Origin: Hesseltinella vesiculosa
Lineage: Eukaryota > Mucoromycota > Mucoromycetes > Mucorales > Cunninghamellaceae
Reading direction: 5' to 3'
Assembly (NCBI GenBank): GCA_002104935.1
Contig: MCGT01000001.1
Coordinates: forward strand, 620,001 to 684,000
DNA length: 64,000 bases
In this document: positions 1 through 12,127 of the stretch, in pieces
Layout: each line of letters starts with the position of its first letter
Numbering within the stretch: the stretch's first letter is position 1
The notes under the pieces: model-generated
What the model was told of the DNA's origin: nothing
The model's input: the letters and a program-made list of their open reading frames with translations, nothing else
The model's database searches: none
Made by a program: the position numbers and the translations under genes

Positions 1-153
1 TAAAAATGATTTCGCAAGCACTTGGTTTTGCTTCCTCGCCATGTTGCAGGCCGCCCTGGTCAAAAATGCCCTCACAGTAGCCGTAGATCAAAACATATTC
101 TATATGCTTTGCTGCCATTGTTGACAGGGACCTGCATTGCAGAAAAAAAGTAG

Positions 154-178
<25 letters not shown>
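154..178. repeat. GA dinucleotide microsatellite
   Basis: About 12 tandem GA units read directly in the sequence. Confidence 0.9.
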
Positions 179-184
<6 letters not shown>

Positions 185-604
185 CAGTAAGCGTATACAT
201 GTAGAAGAATCAGCGCTGTCAATGCTTGTGCGAATGTGCACCAGCCACATGCTTTTTTTACGGCGTATTATGTTCACTCACATCGCCCTTTCGTGTCAAG
301 AAGAAAATAGGTAATTCATGCAAAAAGGGGAGACAACTCAACAGCAGTCGAAAGATAACAACGTCGAGGCCAACATGGGCTGCTTCATCAACGTCTAAAA
401 AAAATGCGGAATTAGAAAAAAAGTAGCGACCCACAATTTGCGAGGAACAAGTTTTTCTGGGGTTTATAAGGAATTTCGACAGTATAATTTTGTAAGGAAC
501 ATAAATTCGGGCAATGTTAGGCTGTGTTTGGACTCAGCAGTGAGGTGGGGGAAGAACTGTTGGGGCCTACGAGCCCCATGGTTCCATTCTTCTCCCTGGT
601 AAGC

Positions 605-635
<31 letters not shown>

Positions 636-988
636 CCAAACATTGAACAGTTCCAACCCCCTTTTTTATTGTTTTCATGCTGTCTTTTTTTTTCTTTGGA
701 GGTCAAGTCAGTCGTGGTTTGAATCCTGTCCTACTCAACCATTGTTACAGTAAATACACCTTGTCGCTGATACTGTAAAAATAAAAAGTTCTTTTCTTCC
801 TGGCTTCGATCTGGCTCTGACCTCGAGTATTAGAGCAGGTTTATTTTATCATTCTAAAATACGACAAAGTCTTAGAAGCCAAACTCTTTTGCTTTCATTA
901 ATTTTTTTTGATCGACAATAACAAGAGGTCAAGCTCTTTGTGCCTTATTCTGCGGAGAGTTCAATGGGGAAAAACGTGTTGTTGTTAA

Positions 989-1550
989 AAAAAGCGAATG
1001 GAAGACCTGAAGAATTTTGAAGTTTGCTACGAAAACGATCCAAAAAAACCTGTCGTTCTTCCTCTGCTAAAACTCTATAAGATGGTGCACTAATCGCAAG
1101 TTAGACTTAATGCAAGCAAATGGCAAAAGCAAGCGCTCGAAAGTTGAATATGGATCATTCATCAGATACCGCACTCTTTACGTGATGAAAAGGAATAGCA
1201 TGGTACGCCAATGGTCTTGATCAGGTATAATGAAGTATAACAGTATGTTTTTGCTATCAACAAAATGAAAACAGAAGGCATTGAGGACATCCGATATGCA
1301 CGAAAATCTGTCGGCGATGGCAAATCCATGAAGTCATTATCCACTTGGTGTGGGAATCAGAAGCTGAATTTCATGATGACCGAACCGATACACAAAGCCA
1401 TCAGACCAAGATAATCAATATCTCCCTGCTTGTTATGTATTTATGATAATGATGGGGGTTATCGTATTGTTTCAAAAAAGCAAGACAGATTTTTTTTGGA
1501 TCGTTTTCGTGGCAAACTTCAAAATCCTTCAGGTCTTCCATTCGCTTTCT
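989..1550. repeat. Inverted repeat, two ~70-bp arms around ~420 bp
   Basis: Left arm about 989-1058 and right arm about 1479-1550 are reverse complements at roughly 90% identity. The shared core reads GAATGGAAGACCTGAAG outward from each arm. Read inward, both arms could encode a similar short peptide beginning MEDLK, so they may be remnants of a coding element. The right arm ends only about 45 bp from the FRA10AC1-like stop codon. Confidence 0.75.
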
Positions 1551-1594
1551 TCAAAAAAATAAATAAACTGTGGGTATTCAAACTTATCAAAAAA

Positions 1595-2606
1595 TCACTG
1601 CAGCAGATCAGCAAAGTAATCTTCAAATTCCTCTTCCTTTGTCTTTTCGCGGCGTTCTTCCAAAGGCTTGGTCCAGACCGAGGAGGAGGCTAAGACAACA
1701 AAATAAAAAGAAGAGATGGGTGACGGGGTTAGCCCATTGCTATCAAAAATGCTTGTGATCCGCCTCCCTCTTCCATTACTTTGGTCTTGGTCGTCATGCT
1801 CATTGTCTTCAGAGTAAGGGGTCTTTTTCTTCTTGGTAGCGTGACTGATGTCATCACGATCGCTGTTATCGCTGCTGGACTCGTCCTCATCGCTGATACG
1901 CTTGCGCTTTTTGCTGGGCGCTGAGTTTGCTAGCTTCTTGATAGAGTTGTGATTCAGTTTGTTGGAGCAAGTTGGGCACAGTCGGACCTTGACCAGCTCG
2001 TTCTTCTTGACACCGTCTTCCATGTAGCCAAAGTTGACTTCCCAGCTCTTCAGATCCAGTAGGTCTTCACATCGGTTCGAAGCACACACAAACTGGCCTT
2101 TGCCTTGGATCACTTCTGGCTCAGTACGCCAGCGAAGAGCAATCTTCCCCAGTTTGTACAGCTTGAGATCGCAAATGGCGTATTCTTTAAAGAGCTTGTC
2201 GTAGTATTTTTTGGCAATGCGTTTTTCCCATGTCAGATCTGAGCTATCGGTTGCCAAATCATCGTCGTCATCGCGAATAAATCTTTCGAGTGAAGCAGGA
2301 AGAGCAGGAAAAACGTGAGTCTATGATCGGGCTGAACGGCCTTCTTGCTCTTTCCTAACCCACCTATGATGTTTCTTTAGAATGTCATATTCAGGATTGT
2401 AGGATTTGGGTTCTGTGGTTGTGGAGGAGGGAGCCTGCTGGTAGTAATAACGGTAGCTTGCCATCAGCTCTTTGTGGCGTGTGTACTGACGAGAAGGATA
2501 AAAAGAACCACGGTCAGAGCTTCTACGGGTAAGTAAATCATCAGATCCCAACACTTACAGCATCGACACCGCCCAGGTCTTTTCGAAATGTAAACGGGTG
2601 ACTCAT
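1595..2606 (-). CDS. FRA10AC1 family nuclear protein
   Basis: Four exons on the minus strand: 2606-2559, 2485-2364, 2282-1780 and 1689-1595, about 255 residues. The product matches the FRA10AC1 (folate-sensitive fragile site) family: the core block WEKRIAKKYYDKLFKEY, the GKGQFVC block, paired cysteines (CASNRC and CPTC, a likely zinc ribbon) and the acidic C-terminus EEEFEDYFADLL are all present in order. The human protein is nuclear and linked to spliceosomes; its exact role is poorly known. A Lys/Arg/Ser/Asp-rich stretch before the tail looks disordered. The last intron (1690-1779) is 90 nt and has no in-frame stop, so retention would simply add 30 residues. The gene is divergent from MED4, starts 150 bp apart. 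The start codon is supported by splicing of MSHPFTF... into the conserved N-terminus. Confidence 0.88.
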
Positions 2607-2756
2607 CTTGCCGTAACTGTGAAGAAAGCAAGCGAATCAAGCAAAAAAAAAAAAAAAAAAAAAGCGAGATGCCTAGTTTCCTTTTTGTCACGTATTTTTT
2701 TTTTTTTTTTTTGCTTTTTTTTTTTTTCCCCAACTGGCTTCTGTCACAAAAGTATC
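2607..2756. promoter_or_regulatory. Shared divergent promoter, FRA10AC1-like / MED4
   Basis: Only 150 bp separate the two divergent start codons. The gap carries an A run (about 2642-2661) followed by two T runs (about 2696-2727), which would disfavour nucleosomes. A bidirectional promoter is inferred from geometry. Confidence 0.5.
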
Positions 2757-3613
2757 ATGACATCGTCTTTACGAGATCAGGTGGATGGTCTACTGACGCA
2801 ATACAGTGAAGCAACTCAAAAATATTTCCAGTCATTGTTAAATGCAGCACAGACCAACCATGTCGATCCTAGCAATAGCCCAGAAAGCACGATGCAATGC
2901 ATTATCGAGATCAACCAAAAGCTTCAGCAAGCCATTGATCAAAGTAGGAAAATGGTACCATGCCCGTATATACTCACAGCGACGTTTATTATTCTAGTTG
3001 GAGAACATCAGGCTCGACAGTTGCAAATTATCCAAGTACAGGATGAAATACAGACCTATCAACAAGTGCTGCTGTCAATGGTTGAACGATTGAATACGAC
3101 AGGCCAGGAACTGGATGGCATTCTGGACAAGGCCAAGGTGGAATCAAAGGCAATGCAATTTGCTTCTAATGGTAGATTAAAGAAAATGAAGATAGCATCG
3201 TCGCTCACGTTTCCATTTCTAGCCAATGTCCAATTCACCGATGTGCTGTCCTATGCTTCCAAACTCTCTAAATATACCTCTGCGCCTCCCAACTTTGACC
3301 TGATGAACCGAGAAATCAAAGCCGATTTTGAAAAGCCCTATCCAGACGAAGAACGCATGCGAAGGGGTCTGCTGTATTGGCAATACTCGACCCAGCCTTT
3401 GCTTGAAGACAAATGTAAGCTGGGAAGAGGGAAACAATGAAAATAGGCAGAGCTCAAACTGTTTTATTTCTCTCATTTTTATTAGTCGAAAGCTCAGACA
3501 ATGACGAGAGCATGTCAGAGGAAGGGGATACCAAAAAAGAAGAAGCGACCAACAATACCGCCTCGGAACCAGCGCCATTTTGGATTTTGGATCTGAACCC
3601 GACGGCTTCATGA
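2757..3613 (+). CDS. MED4: Mediator complex subunit 4
   Basis: Exons 2757-2943, 2998-3171, 3223-3414 and 3486-3613 give 226 residues. Med4 belongs to the Middle module of Mediator, which bridges transcription factors and RNA polymerase II. Evidence: a helical, Gln-rich N-terminal half (coiled-coil like), the family signature around DVLSYASKLSKYTSAPP, the PYPDEERMRRGLL motif that follows, and an acidic C-terminus ending in DLNP plus a few residues, as in other Med4 proteins. Introns are 51-71 nt. The fourth exon is needed to reach the conserved end; reading through the third donor would truncate the protein in a KLGRGK tail. Convergent with the downstream GPI protein gene. Confidence 0.85.
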
Positions 3614-3876
3614 TATCCCGAAGGATGGTCGAATGTATATAAAGAAGAAAGAAACACATGTCTGGATCTTGGGAATGACCTGATTAGGCAACTGCAAGAG
3701 CAATCTGGAGGGTAAAAAAAGGAGTGCTGCAAATTGAATTACTGGAAACAAAAAGGAGGCCAAGATTTCTTCATTCAGGTGCTTTTTTTTTTTATCAAAT
3801 TAAAAAAAAAAGAGAGGCATGATCAAAAAAATGTTTATTATTGGTAATATGAGGGAGGAACAAAGGATGTTTAAGA

Positions 3877-4548
3877 TTACAACAGGAGGGCAGCAGAGAC
3901 AAAGACGCCAGCCACAGCGACGGCACCAGCCTTGACGGAAGTAGCAGCGCTGGAGGGCTTGCCAGTGGAGGAAGAAGAGGAAGCAGAAGCACCAGAAGAA
4001 GCGCCAGTTTGGGTGGGCAAGTTGTTGATGTTGATCGAAGTAGCGTTGATACCACCGGTGGAAACGCCCATGATGGTGAAGTAAGGCGAGTAAGAGGGGT
4101 TGGCTTGGCTGGTCTTGAGGACGATGGAGTCTAAGGGAAAGAGGTCAGCATCTCGATGAACTATTTTCCTACGAAGAGACTTACAGGCAGGCAAGGTTTG
4201 GACGTTCTTGGGGATGTTCCAGGTGTAGGAACCGTTGGCAGGGACGTTGGTGTCAATGACGAGGTAAGGAGTGAGGTTGCTCTGATCACCACCGTACAAG
4301 ACAATGCCTTGCAGGGTAGTAACAGAAGGGTCGTTTACAGTGTAAGAAATCATCTGGGTGGTGCCAGCGGTCCAGACGTTCTACAAAAACAATAAAAAAA
4401 TAGGTTGTCAGCCTAGACTTTTTTTTTTCTTAAATCAGCTTACACCGAGACCAGGGCTGGTGATGGACACACCGCCGTTGGTGTAGTTTTGAGCAAGGAC
4501 TGAGGATACAGCAGCAGCGAACAAAGCAGTAACAGTGGCAAACTTCAT
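3877..4548 (-). CDS. GPI-anchored surface protein, Kre9/Knh1-like domain
   Basis: Exons 4548-4444, 4380-4185 and 4130-3877 encode 184 residues. A signal peptide (MKFATVTALFAAAVSSVLA) is followed by a small beta-rich domain with the pattern of Ser/Thr-rich GPI-anchored proteins carrying a Kre9/Knh1-type N-terminal domain (ITSPGLGNVWTAG..., then YTWNIP and SPYFTI). A Ser/Ala-rich linker leads to a hydrophobic C-terminus (VAVAGVFVSAALLL), the layout of a GPI attachment signal. It should reach the plasma membrane or cell wall. Members of this group are linked to beta-glucan assembly in yeasts; the precise role here is unknown. It lies upstream of and divergent from the glucan synthase gene. Confidence 0.75.
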
Positions 4549-5660
4549 TTTTTGTAAATTGAAAAAAGAAAGAAAAGAAGAGTGATAAAAATAACCTTGG
4601 AGTTCCCTTTTTCAATGGTTGGAGCTGTCAGAAAAAGAGTGCGCTGCAAGGGAGGAGTTTCTGATCTTGGTGTAACCATTCTAGAATTGGCAATTTTATT
4701 GAATCTCCGTTCCAGACATTGATGAATGAAAAATGAAAAAATTAAGAGAGCTTGAAAGGAGATGCATTTTTTTTTATTGTTTCTTTTCTTCTTTTTCTTC
4801 TTTCTTTAATACATCATCGTCTATACTCACCATGATGACTGAGTGTCCAGTGTTGGTATAGCATCGAAAAAAATGGGGTCAGATCAGTGAAAAAAAATGC
4901 ATGCAATGAAAGAGCCAGGTACGCTCCGCTCGTGTGACGGTGACCAAAGTGATGGAAACTTGTGAAAAATTGAGATTGCCAAAGTAAAGCAATGACCAAC
5001 GTGCTAGCATCTATTTTTAATTATGCTTGAGTACTCATCCGTGATATTACTTGAAGCACAAAAAAAAAAAAATAGGCGCGAGTCACGATGGGCTGCCTCT
5101 TTTCAAGGGGAAAAGCACAAAAAAGGGTTTTCCAGGGCGCCTTTCGATTGGCCCCCCTTGTGCACTGTCCTTTCATTCCTGTTCCGCTTGGAATGTGGTT
5201 GATACAGAGCCGAGGACGTCATTTATAATGTCGATTTTTTCCCCCCGTTTTTTACTATGGAGCTATCGTTTATGAACTTCACAAGTCAATGAGACACAAA
5301 GGTTGGAGAAGGATGAGAGATGTTTACAACAAAGCGGGGCGAAGGTAAAAAGGAAAAAAAAAAAAAACGCGAATGCTTCAGTAAGAATGGTTTTGATGTT
5401 TGTTTCTTACATGTTATCGTGGGGGTCCCTTTATCCCTTGAATGAAAGGGAATAAAATGAATTTCCACCTTTTTTTTCTTTACTTGACTCTGTACTTTTT
5501 TTTTCTTTTTCCTTTTTTTTTTAATTCAACGTTGAAGTCGTTCTTGTCGACCGCTTTTTTTTATATTTTTGTAGCAAAGGAAGCGGAAACGAAAAATTAG
5601 CGCGTTACGGGACACGTACCTGAAACCAAACTTTATTGTATTTTATATCTATTTTACACA
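4549..5660. promoter_or_regulatory. 1.1-kb divergent intergenic region, GPI protein / FKS
   Basis: No supported gene. It is rich in T runs and A runs and must hold the promoters of both flanking cell-wall genes. No specific binding site is claimed. Confidence 0.45.
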
Positions 5661-8600
5661 ATGTTCAATACAACAAGCAATCATCAACGGTAAGGCCCTT
5701 TTCATTTTTTTTTTTGCATTGAGCGCCAAAAGAACACTGTGCTATATAGACAGGACATTGTTGACACACTTTTCTTTAGAAAAAAAAGAGGCGGGCCATC
5801 ACAAGCAAGAGATGACTTGGAAAGTGGCCCATCGACTATGCCAACAAACACCTTTGTCGTCGAATCAAAAGGTAATAAACAACACCCCCTCAAGGGTGCA
5901 CGGGCGCATTATGTGGAGCTTAGCTGGCTTTTAAAAAAACTCCCTTCCCCCTCTTGTTTTTCTTCCTCACGAACTTGTTTTTATTTATTGAATGGCGGTG
6001 TGATTGCTTCATTGACAAACATCACTTTGAAAAAGGTATTGCAGTGATCTAATTAGATGGAAATAATAACTTTTTGATCTCATGATTTCTTTTTAAAATG
6101 TAGCCTTTCCTTCAAGTCCTTGCATTGTTCACCAGGACGCACCGCCGCCTCCTCCTGTTGTTCCTGATAGATACCCAAACTGGCATGTCGACCATGTCCC
6201 TGTGCCACTCACCCAGGCTGCACTCATCTTCCAATACTTTGAACATCATTATGGATTCCAACACGACAATGTTTGCAACATCTTTGACCATCTCCTGACC
6301 TTGCTGGACTCGCGTGCCGCCCGCATGACACCTGCCAAAGCCCTGCGTTCCCTGCATGCCGATTACATTGGCGGTGAGCACGCAAACTACCGAATCTGGT
6401 ACTTTGCCGCCCAGCTTGATTTGGACACCAATCGTTCCAGCCACCTCCGCTCAAACGCCAGCGCGGCCGACCAGCTCATGAATCAAGCCAACAAAGACTG
6501 GCAAGCCCTGATGGTATCCATGTCGGATCAACAGCGTTTGGAACAGCTCGCTCTGTATTTGTTGATCTGGGGAGAAGCCGCCACCCTGCGATACATGCCA
6601 GAACTGCTCTGTTTTCTCTTCCGGCTAGCGAACGACCGTCGTGATATCCTCCGGCCTTACAGCCCACCTGCTCCCCCCAATGCGTTTTTGGACCACATTG
6701 TCACGCCCTTGTACCACTTTGCCCGCGGTCAGACCTACCATCTTGTCCACGGCCAGTATATTCGACGAGAACGCGACCACAACAAAATCATTGGTTACGA
6801 TGATATGAACCAACTCTTTTGGGACCGCCGTGCCATTGCCAAGCTGAAACTCAGATCAGAAGTAAGTATCATCGGTCTCTGAGCGTAGGAAAAAAAAAAA
6901 AAAAAAACGGACGTCCGCTCACAAGCTTTCATCTTCTCTGTCACAGTCTTCCCTATCCATCTTCCTCAAGGACATTCCAAGTGCCGAGCGCTATGACAAA
7001 CTACCTGTCATCGATTGGGATGCAGCCTTTCACAAGACGTTTTATGAAACTCGGTCTTGGCTTCACTTGTTCACCAATTTTTCTCGCTTCTGGGTACTAC
7101 ACTTGGCTACCTTTTGGTACTACATGACGGCCAATATGAATTTTCTCTATTATGATGCTCGCCTCAAAGGCAAATCACCCCTACCACTCAAGCTGTCCGT
7201 TGTTGGTCTAGGTGGCCTGGTTGCCATTGCTGTCATTATCATTGCCACCTTGGCCGAATTCAAATACCTTCCGCGTCATTCTCCAGTGTCAAAAATCCTC
7301 TCCACACGATTAGCCATCCTCTCCTTCCTGGCGGCCCTCCACGCAGGCGCATCATTTTATATCATCTATTACGATAACCACTCGCTCCTTGCACTCATCA
7401 TCTCTTGCTGTCAACTCGGCCTTGGTGCGATCGTCACCCTTGTCCTAGCCATCGTGCCCAGTGGCCACCTGTTCCGCTTTGGCCGACATCACCGCCATCT
7501 AGCCACCCAGGCCTTCACTGCCCACTTTTCCCAGCTGCAAGGCGACGACCGATTCATGTCTGTCCTGCTCTGGTTGTGTGTGTTTGTGTGCAAGTTCCTT
7601 GAAACTTACTTTTTCCAGGCCTTATCCTTCAGCGAGGCGGTCGAAACCATGGCTACAGCTCGCTTGCACGGCTGCCGCCCCGACCCCTGGATGAAAGATT
7701 GGCTGTGTGTGCTCATGCCCAAGATCAGTACCATCCTCATGTTCATGGTCGAGCTGCTGCTTTTCTTCTTGGACACCTATCTTTGGTATGTCATCTGGAA
7801 CACTGTCTTCTCGGTTTCCCAAGCCATGCGTCTCGGGATCTCGATCATGACCTCCTGGCGCACCATGTTTGCCCGCCTGCCTGAACACATGTACGAAAAA
7901 ATCACCACTGCTGCCGACCCGCTCAAGAAAATGGCCTGCTCGCAGCTCTGGAACGCCATCATCATTTCCATGTACCGTGAACACTTACTCTCCATCAACA
8001 ATCTGCAATGGCTCATGTACAAAGTCTACAACAAATCTACCGCGACCAATGAATCTATGGACATGCCGACGGGTAAAAAAAAAAAAAAAAAAAAAAAAGT
8101 GAACGCCGCGACAAACAAACAAAAGAGAGAGGGGGCTCATATTTTATCTTGCCTTTTTTCAGAGGGCAACCCGGACCAACGCGGTTCAACACGTGGTTTG
8201 TCAGCACCCGCGATCTTTGACCTAAACAATAAGGATATCACAAAGGAAAGCTGCTTCCCAACCAATTCCGAGGCCGAACGCCGATTGTCCTTTTTTGCCC
8301 AAAGCTTGGCATCCGAAGTGCCTGCACCTTACTCTGTCCCCGACCTGCCAACGTTCACCGTCTTCACCCCCCATTATGCCGAAAAAATGCTCCTCTCGTT
8401 GCGCGAAATCATCCGTGAAGAAGACAGCACCACCCGCGTCACCCTCCTCGAATACCTCAAACGTCTCCACCATGCTGAATGGCTCCATTTTGTCAAGGAC
8501 ACCAAGTTTTTGGCCGAGGAGGAAGAAGACCATCCGGCCGTCAACCTTGCTTCCAACGACCCACCCTCCCGACCTGCCTCAGCACCACCTGACAATCGCC

Positions 8601-11600
8601 AGTCCGGCTACAAGCATGATAAGGACGACTTGCCCTTCTATTGTATTGGTTTCAAATCGTCCGCTCCTGAATACACCTTGCGGACCCGTGTTTGGGCTTC
8701 GTTGCGTGCCCAGACGCTTTACCGCACCGTCTCTGGCTTCATGAACTATGCCCGGGCCCTCAAGATCCTCCACCGTATCGAACACCCCGAGCTCTCCGAG
8801 ATGGACCAGCCGCAAGACACCGAAGCCCGCCTCGACAGACTTGCCCACCACAAGTTCCGTTTCCTGGTCGCCATGCAACGGTACGCCCGCTTCACCGACG
8901 AGGAAAATGACAATTGCGAATATCTGCTGTCGGAATTCCCGCATCTGGAGATCGCCTACATTGAAGAGGTGGCCCAATCCTCCCTCAAAGCCAGTCAACG
9001 CCGCCAAGTCGATGCTCATCTCAACCCAGGCACCATCGACAATGGCCCGGTCTTTTTCTCTTGCCTGATTGACGGTTCCTGTGCCAAGCTACCCAACGGC
9101 CGCCGCAAACCAAAGTGCCGCATCCGCCTGCCTGGCAATCCCATCCTTGGCGATGGAAAGAGCGACAACCAAAACCACGCCATCATCTTTGCCCGTGGTG
9201 AATACTTGCAGCTTGTGGACGCCAACCAAGACAACTACTTGGAGGAAGCCCTCAAGATTCGCAGCATCTTTCGCGAATTTGAGCCCGAAGACTCCATGCC
9301 AAAGGATGCCGATGGCTCGTCATCATCACTCCACGCACGCACCCATGACCTCATCGACGACTATGCCATGTATGCTTTGTCCGGGCCCAAGCCCTCGGCC
9401 GCTCCTGTGGCCATTGTGGGCGCCCGAGAATACATCTTTAGTGAAAACATCGGTGTCCTCGGTGATATCGCAGCGGGCAAGGAGCAGACCTTTGGCACAC
9501 TCACCCAGCGCATCATGGCCAAGATTGGTGGGCGGCTCCACTATGGCCATCCTGACTTTTTGAACGCCGTGTTCATGACCAGCCGTGGCGGGGTCAGCAA
9601 GGCTCAACGTGGACTGCATCTCAACGAAGACATCTACGCCGGCATGAACGCTTTGTCCCGTGGTGGTCGCATCAAGCACTCAGAATACCTGCAATGCGGT
9701 AAAGGCCGTGACCTCGGCTTTTGCTCCATCCTCAACTTCACCACCAAGATCGGCACGGGCACGGGCGAGCAGCTTCTCTCGCGTGAATATTATTACTTGG
9801 GCACGCAGCTGCCGCTTGACCGCTTCCTGACGTTCTACTATGCTCACCCTGGCTTCCACATGAACAACATCATGATTATCTTCTCCATCCAGCTCTTCCT
9901 CTTTTGCATGACGGCCGTCGGCACCATTGCCCTGGCGTTTCCTTCGACAAATTGCGTGCTCTCGCTCACCAACACCGTCACCTGCCTTGACGTCTCGCCT
10001 GTGTATGACTGGCTGCGACGCTCGATCTTGTCGATCTTTATGGTCTTCTTTATCTCTTTCCTGCCGCTGTTCCTGCAAGAACTCACGGAGAAAGGCACGG
10101 CCCGCAGCGTGCTCCGCCTGGTCAAGCAATTTGTATCGCTGTCGCCGTTGTTTGAAGTGTTTGTGACCCAGATCTACGCCAACGCTGTGCTGTCGAACTT
10201 GAGCTTTGGTGGAGCCCGTTACATTGCTACTGGCCGAGGCTTTGCTACGTCTCGCCTGTCCTTTGTCCAGCTGTACGCGCGCTTTGCCAATGCCAGCTTG
10301 TACTTTGGCGCTCGCACCATGTTCATTTTGCTCTTTGTGTCCTTGATGGTGTGGTTCCCCCACCTGATCTACTTTTGGGCCACCGTAGCGTCCCTTGTCT
10401 TTTCACCCTTCATCTTCAATCCCCACCAGTTTGTCCTTTCCGAGTTCATCCTCGACTACCGCCGCTTCCTTTGCTGGTTCATCCATGGCAACGGTGTGCA
10501 ACATGATGAGAACGCCTGGATCACCTACTGTCGTCTATCACGCATCCGAGTCACTGGCATCAAATACCTGAAGAAAGTTCTTGGGCAAGACAAGAAGAAG
10601 AAGTCAACCTATCAAGACAAGCGAGCCTCGGAGCCTCTGTCTGGCTCGGTCCACCATTACCGCCACCGCTCTATGCTATCGACGGACATTGCTCACTCGG
10701 CCGAAGTGGCTGGTGCCCTCTCGACCCCCACCACAAGCGACCTGCCTGCGTCGCTTTCGGAACCCAAACTGACCCAGCGTATTGGCAACACCACCAGCAT
10801 CCACCCTCGGGCACGCCTCGGTAGCATTTTTGTTTCAGAAATGGTGATGCCGCTGGTGCAAGCGACCATGTGCTCCATTGCCTATGCCTTTTACAAGAGC
10901 CGTGACAACAGTGTGCTGGGTCCAGGTGGAGCCTTTGCACGGCTGGGTTTGACCTTGATGGCACCCATTGCTGGTCATGCTGTTCTCCTTGTGCTCACTC
11001 AGTTCATCATTCTATTCCTCGCCTGCTTCAAGCCTCGTCGACCCATTGGGCCCTTTATGGCTGCTTTGACCCATGCGGTTGCCATGTTCTTCAATGTCGC
11101 AGCGCTGGAATACCTTTGGTGGTTGGAGAAGTACAACACCCGCTCGACCTTGCTTGGTGTCCTTGCTATCTTTACACTGCAACGTTTCCTGTTCAAAGCC
11201 TTCGTTGCCATCTTCATCACTCGGGAGTTACCCAACGATGATTGCAATCGTGCATGGTGGAATGGTCGCTGGAAAAAGGTAAGGCATTCCCTCGAATGGC
11301 TCGTGGCTCGATGACAAGGCGACTCACCCCACACCTCTTTTTTTTTTTTTTTTTTTTTACATTCCTTTGTGGTAGCTTGGTCGCTATGCGCTACGTGAAT
11401 ATGTGGTCAAGATCATGGAAATGTCTGTATTTACTACGGATTTTGTGCTGGGCCATTTGATTCTGTTCGTCCTCTTTCCGGTGACATGGATACCTTTTAT
11501 TGACCGACTGCATTCGATCATTCTCTTTTGGCTGCGGCCATCCAAGCAAATCCGGCCCTCGATCCTTTCGACCAAGCAGCAGCAAGAACGGACCCGGATG

Positions 11601-11726
11601 GTGCTTCTGTTTGGCCCTTTGTTTGTATTCATGTTCCTCCTCTTTGCTTCGTGCGTCTTTGTCCCTCTCCACTTTTTTAAGCCACGTTTGGCCACCTACG
11701 CATTCACATTTGATCGTTATTTTTAA
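5661..11726 (+). CDS. FKS1: 1,3-beta-glucan synthase catalytic subunit
   Basis: Exons 5661-5689, 5780-5871, 6104-6861, 6947-8072, 8163-11278 and 11376-11726 give about 1,823 residues. The enzyme polymerises UDP-glucose into cell-wall 1,3-beta-glucan at the plasma membrane. Visible family blocks: FDHLLTLLDSRAARM and LHADYIGG near the N-terminus, GYDDMNQLFW, a first group of membrane segments, the large cytoplasmic catalytic region (SEAERRLSFFAQSL, PFYCIGFKS, GNPILGDGKSDNQNHA, GAREYIFSEN, RGGVSKAQ, LNEDIYAGMNA, QCGKGRDLGF) and a second large membrane group ending in LFWLRPSKQIRP. The first two exons were placed by splice phase: donors after CAACG and AAAAG join the TGTAG acceptor in frame; these boundaries are less certain than the rest. 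The N-terminal tail before the conserved domain is short compared with yeast Fks1. The echinocandin hot-spot 1 equivalent differs from yeast (see findings). Confidence 0.93.
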
Positions 11727-12127
11727 TTCCATCCTCTCACCTCCTATTTTTTAAAAAGCGGTCTCTTTCCATCGCCTCACTCTATCTTATTATTCTTGCT
11801 TTATTTTCCCAATTTTCGTTGATTGTAATAAAAATTCTGTAGACCCAGGACGCATGGACCAAGAGGCTGGGCCTGAACTGCATGCATCTCCCCTCTCTTC
11901 CTCAGCCATGAGCTGTTTTTGTCTTTTGCCATCCTACATTTATGTCCCGCATTTGTCCGTCGGAACGGGCGGCTTCAACGGAAGCGCTGGATGTTATGCA
12001 ACACCCCAAACAGGTCGTGGCTCAGCGCTGCGAAAAAGGCTCCCAGTCACGATGCTATAAAAAAAATAGGACGTCGCTAGTCCTGGTTTATACAGTATTG
12101 TAAAAAAAAATAAATAATTAAACTCAT

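Larger units (their letters stand above)
1..1594. other. Non-coding flank with simple repeats
   Basis: No open reading frame here resembles a known protein or has convincing splice structure. It holds a GA dinucleotide run (about 154-178), an uninterrupted A run (about 605-631) and the two arms of an inverted repeat described separately. The first 40 bases resemble 21956-21995. Confidence 0.6.

Noticed and set aside
9680..10363. 227-codon open frame antisense to the glucan synthase
   Set aside because: It lies wholly opposite a conserved coding exon; its composition (many Gln, His, Arg, Glu) is the mirror of that exon.
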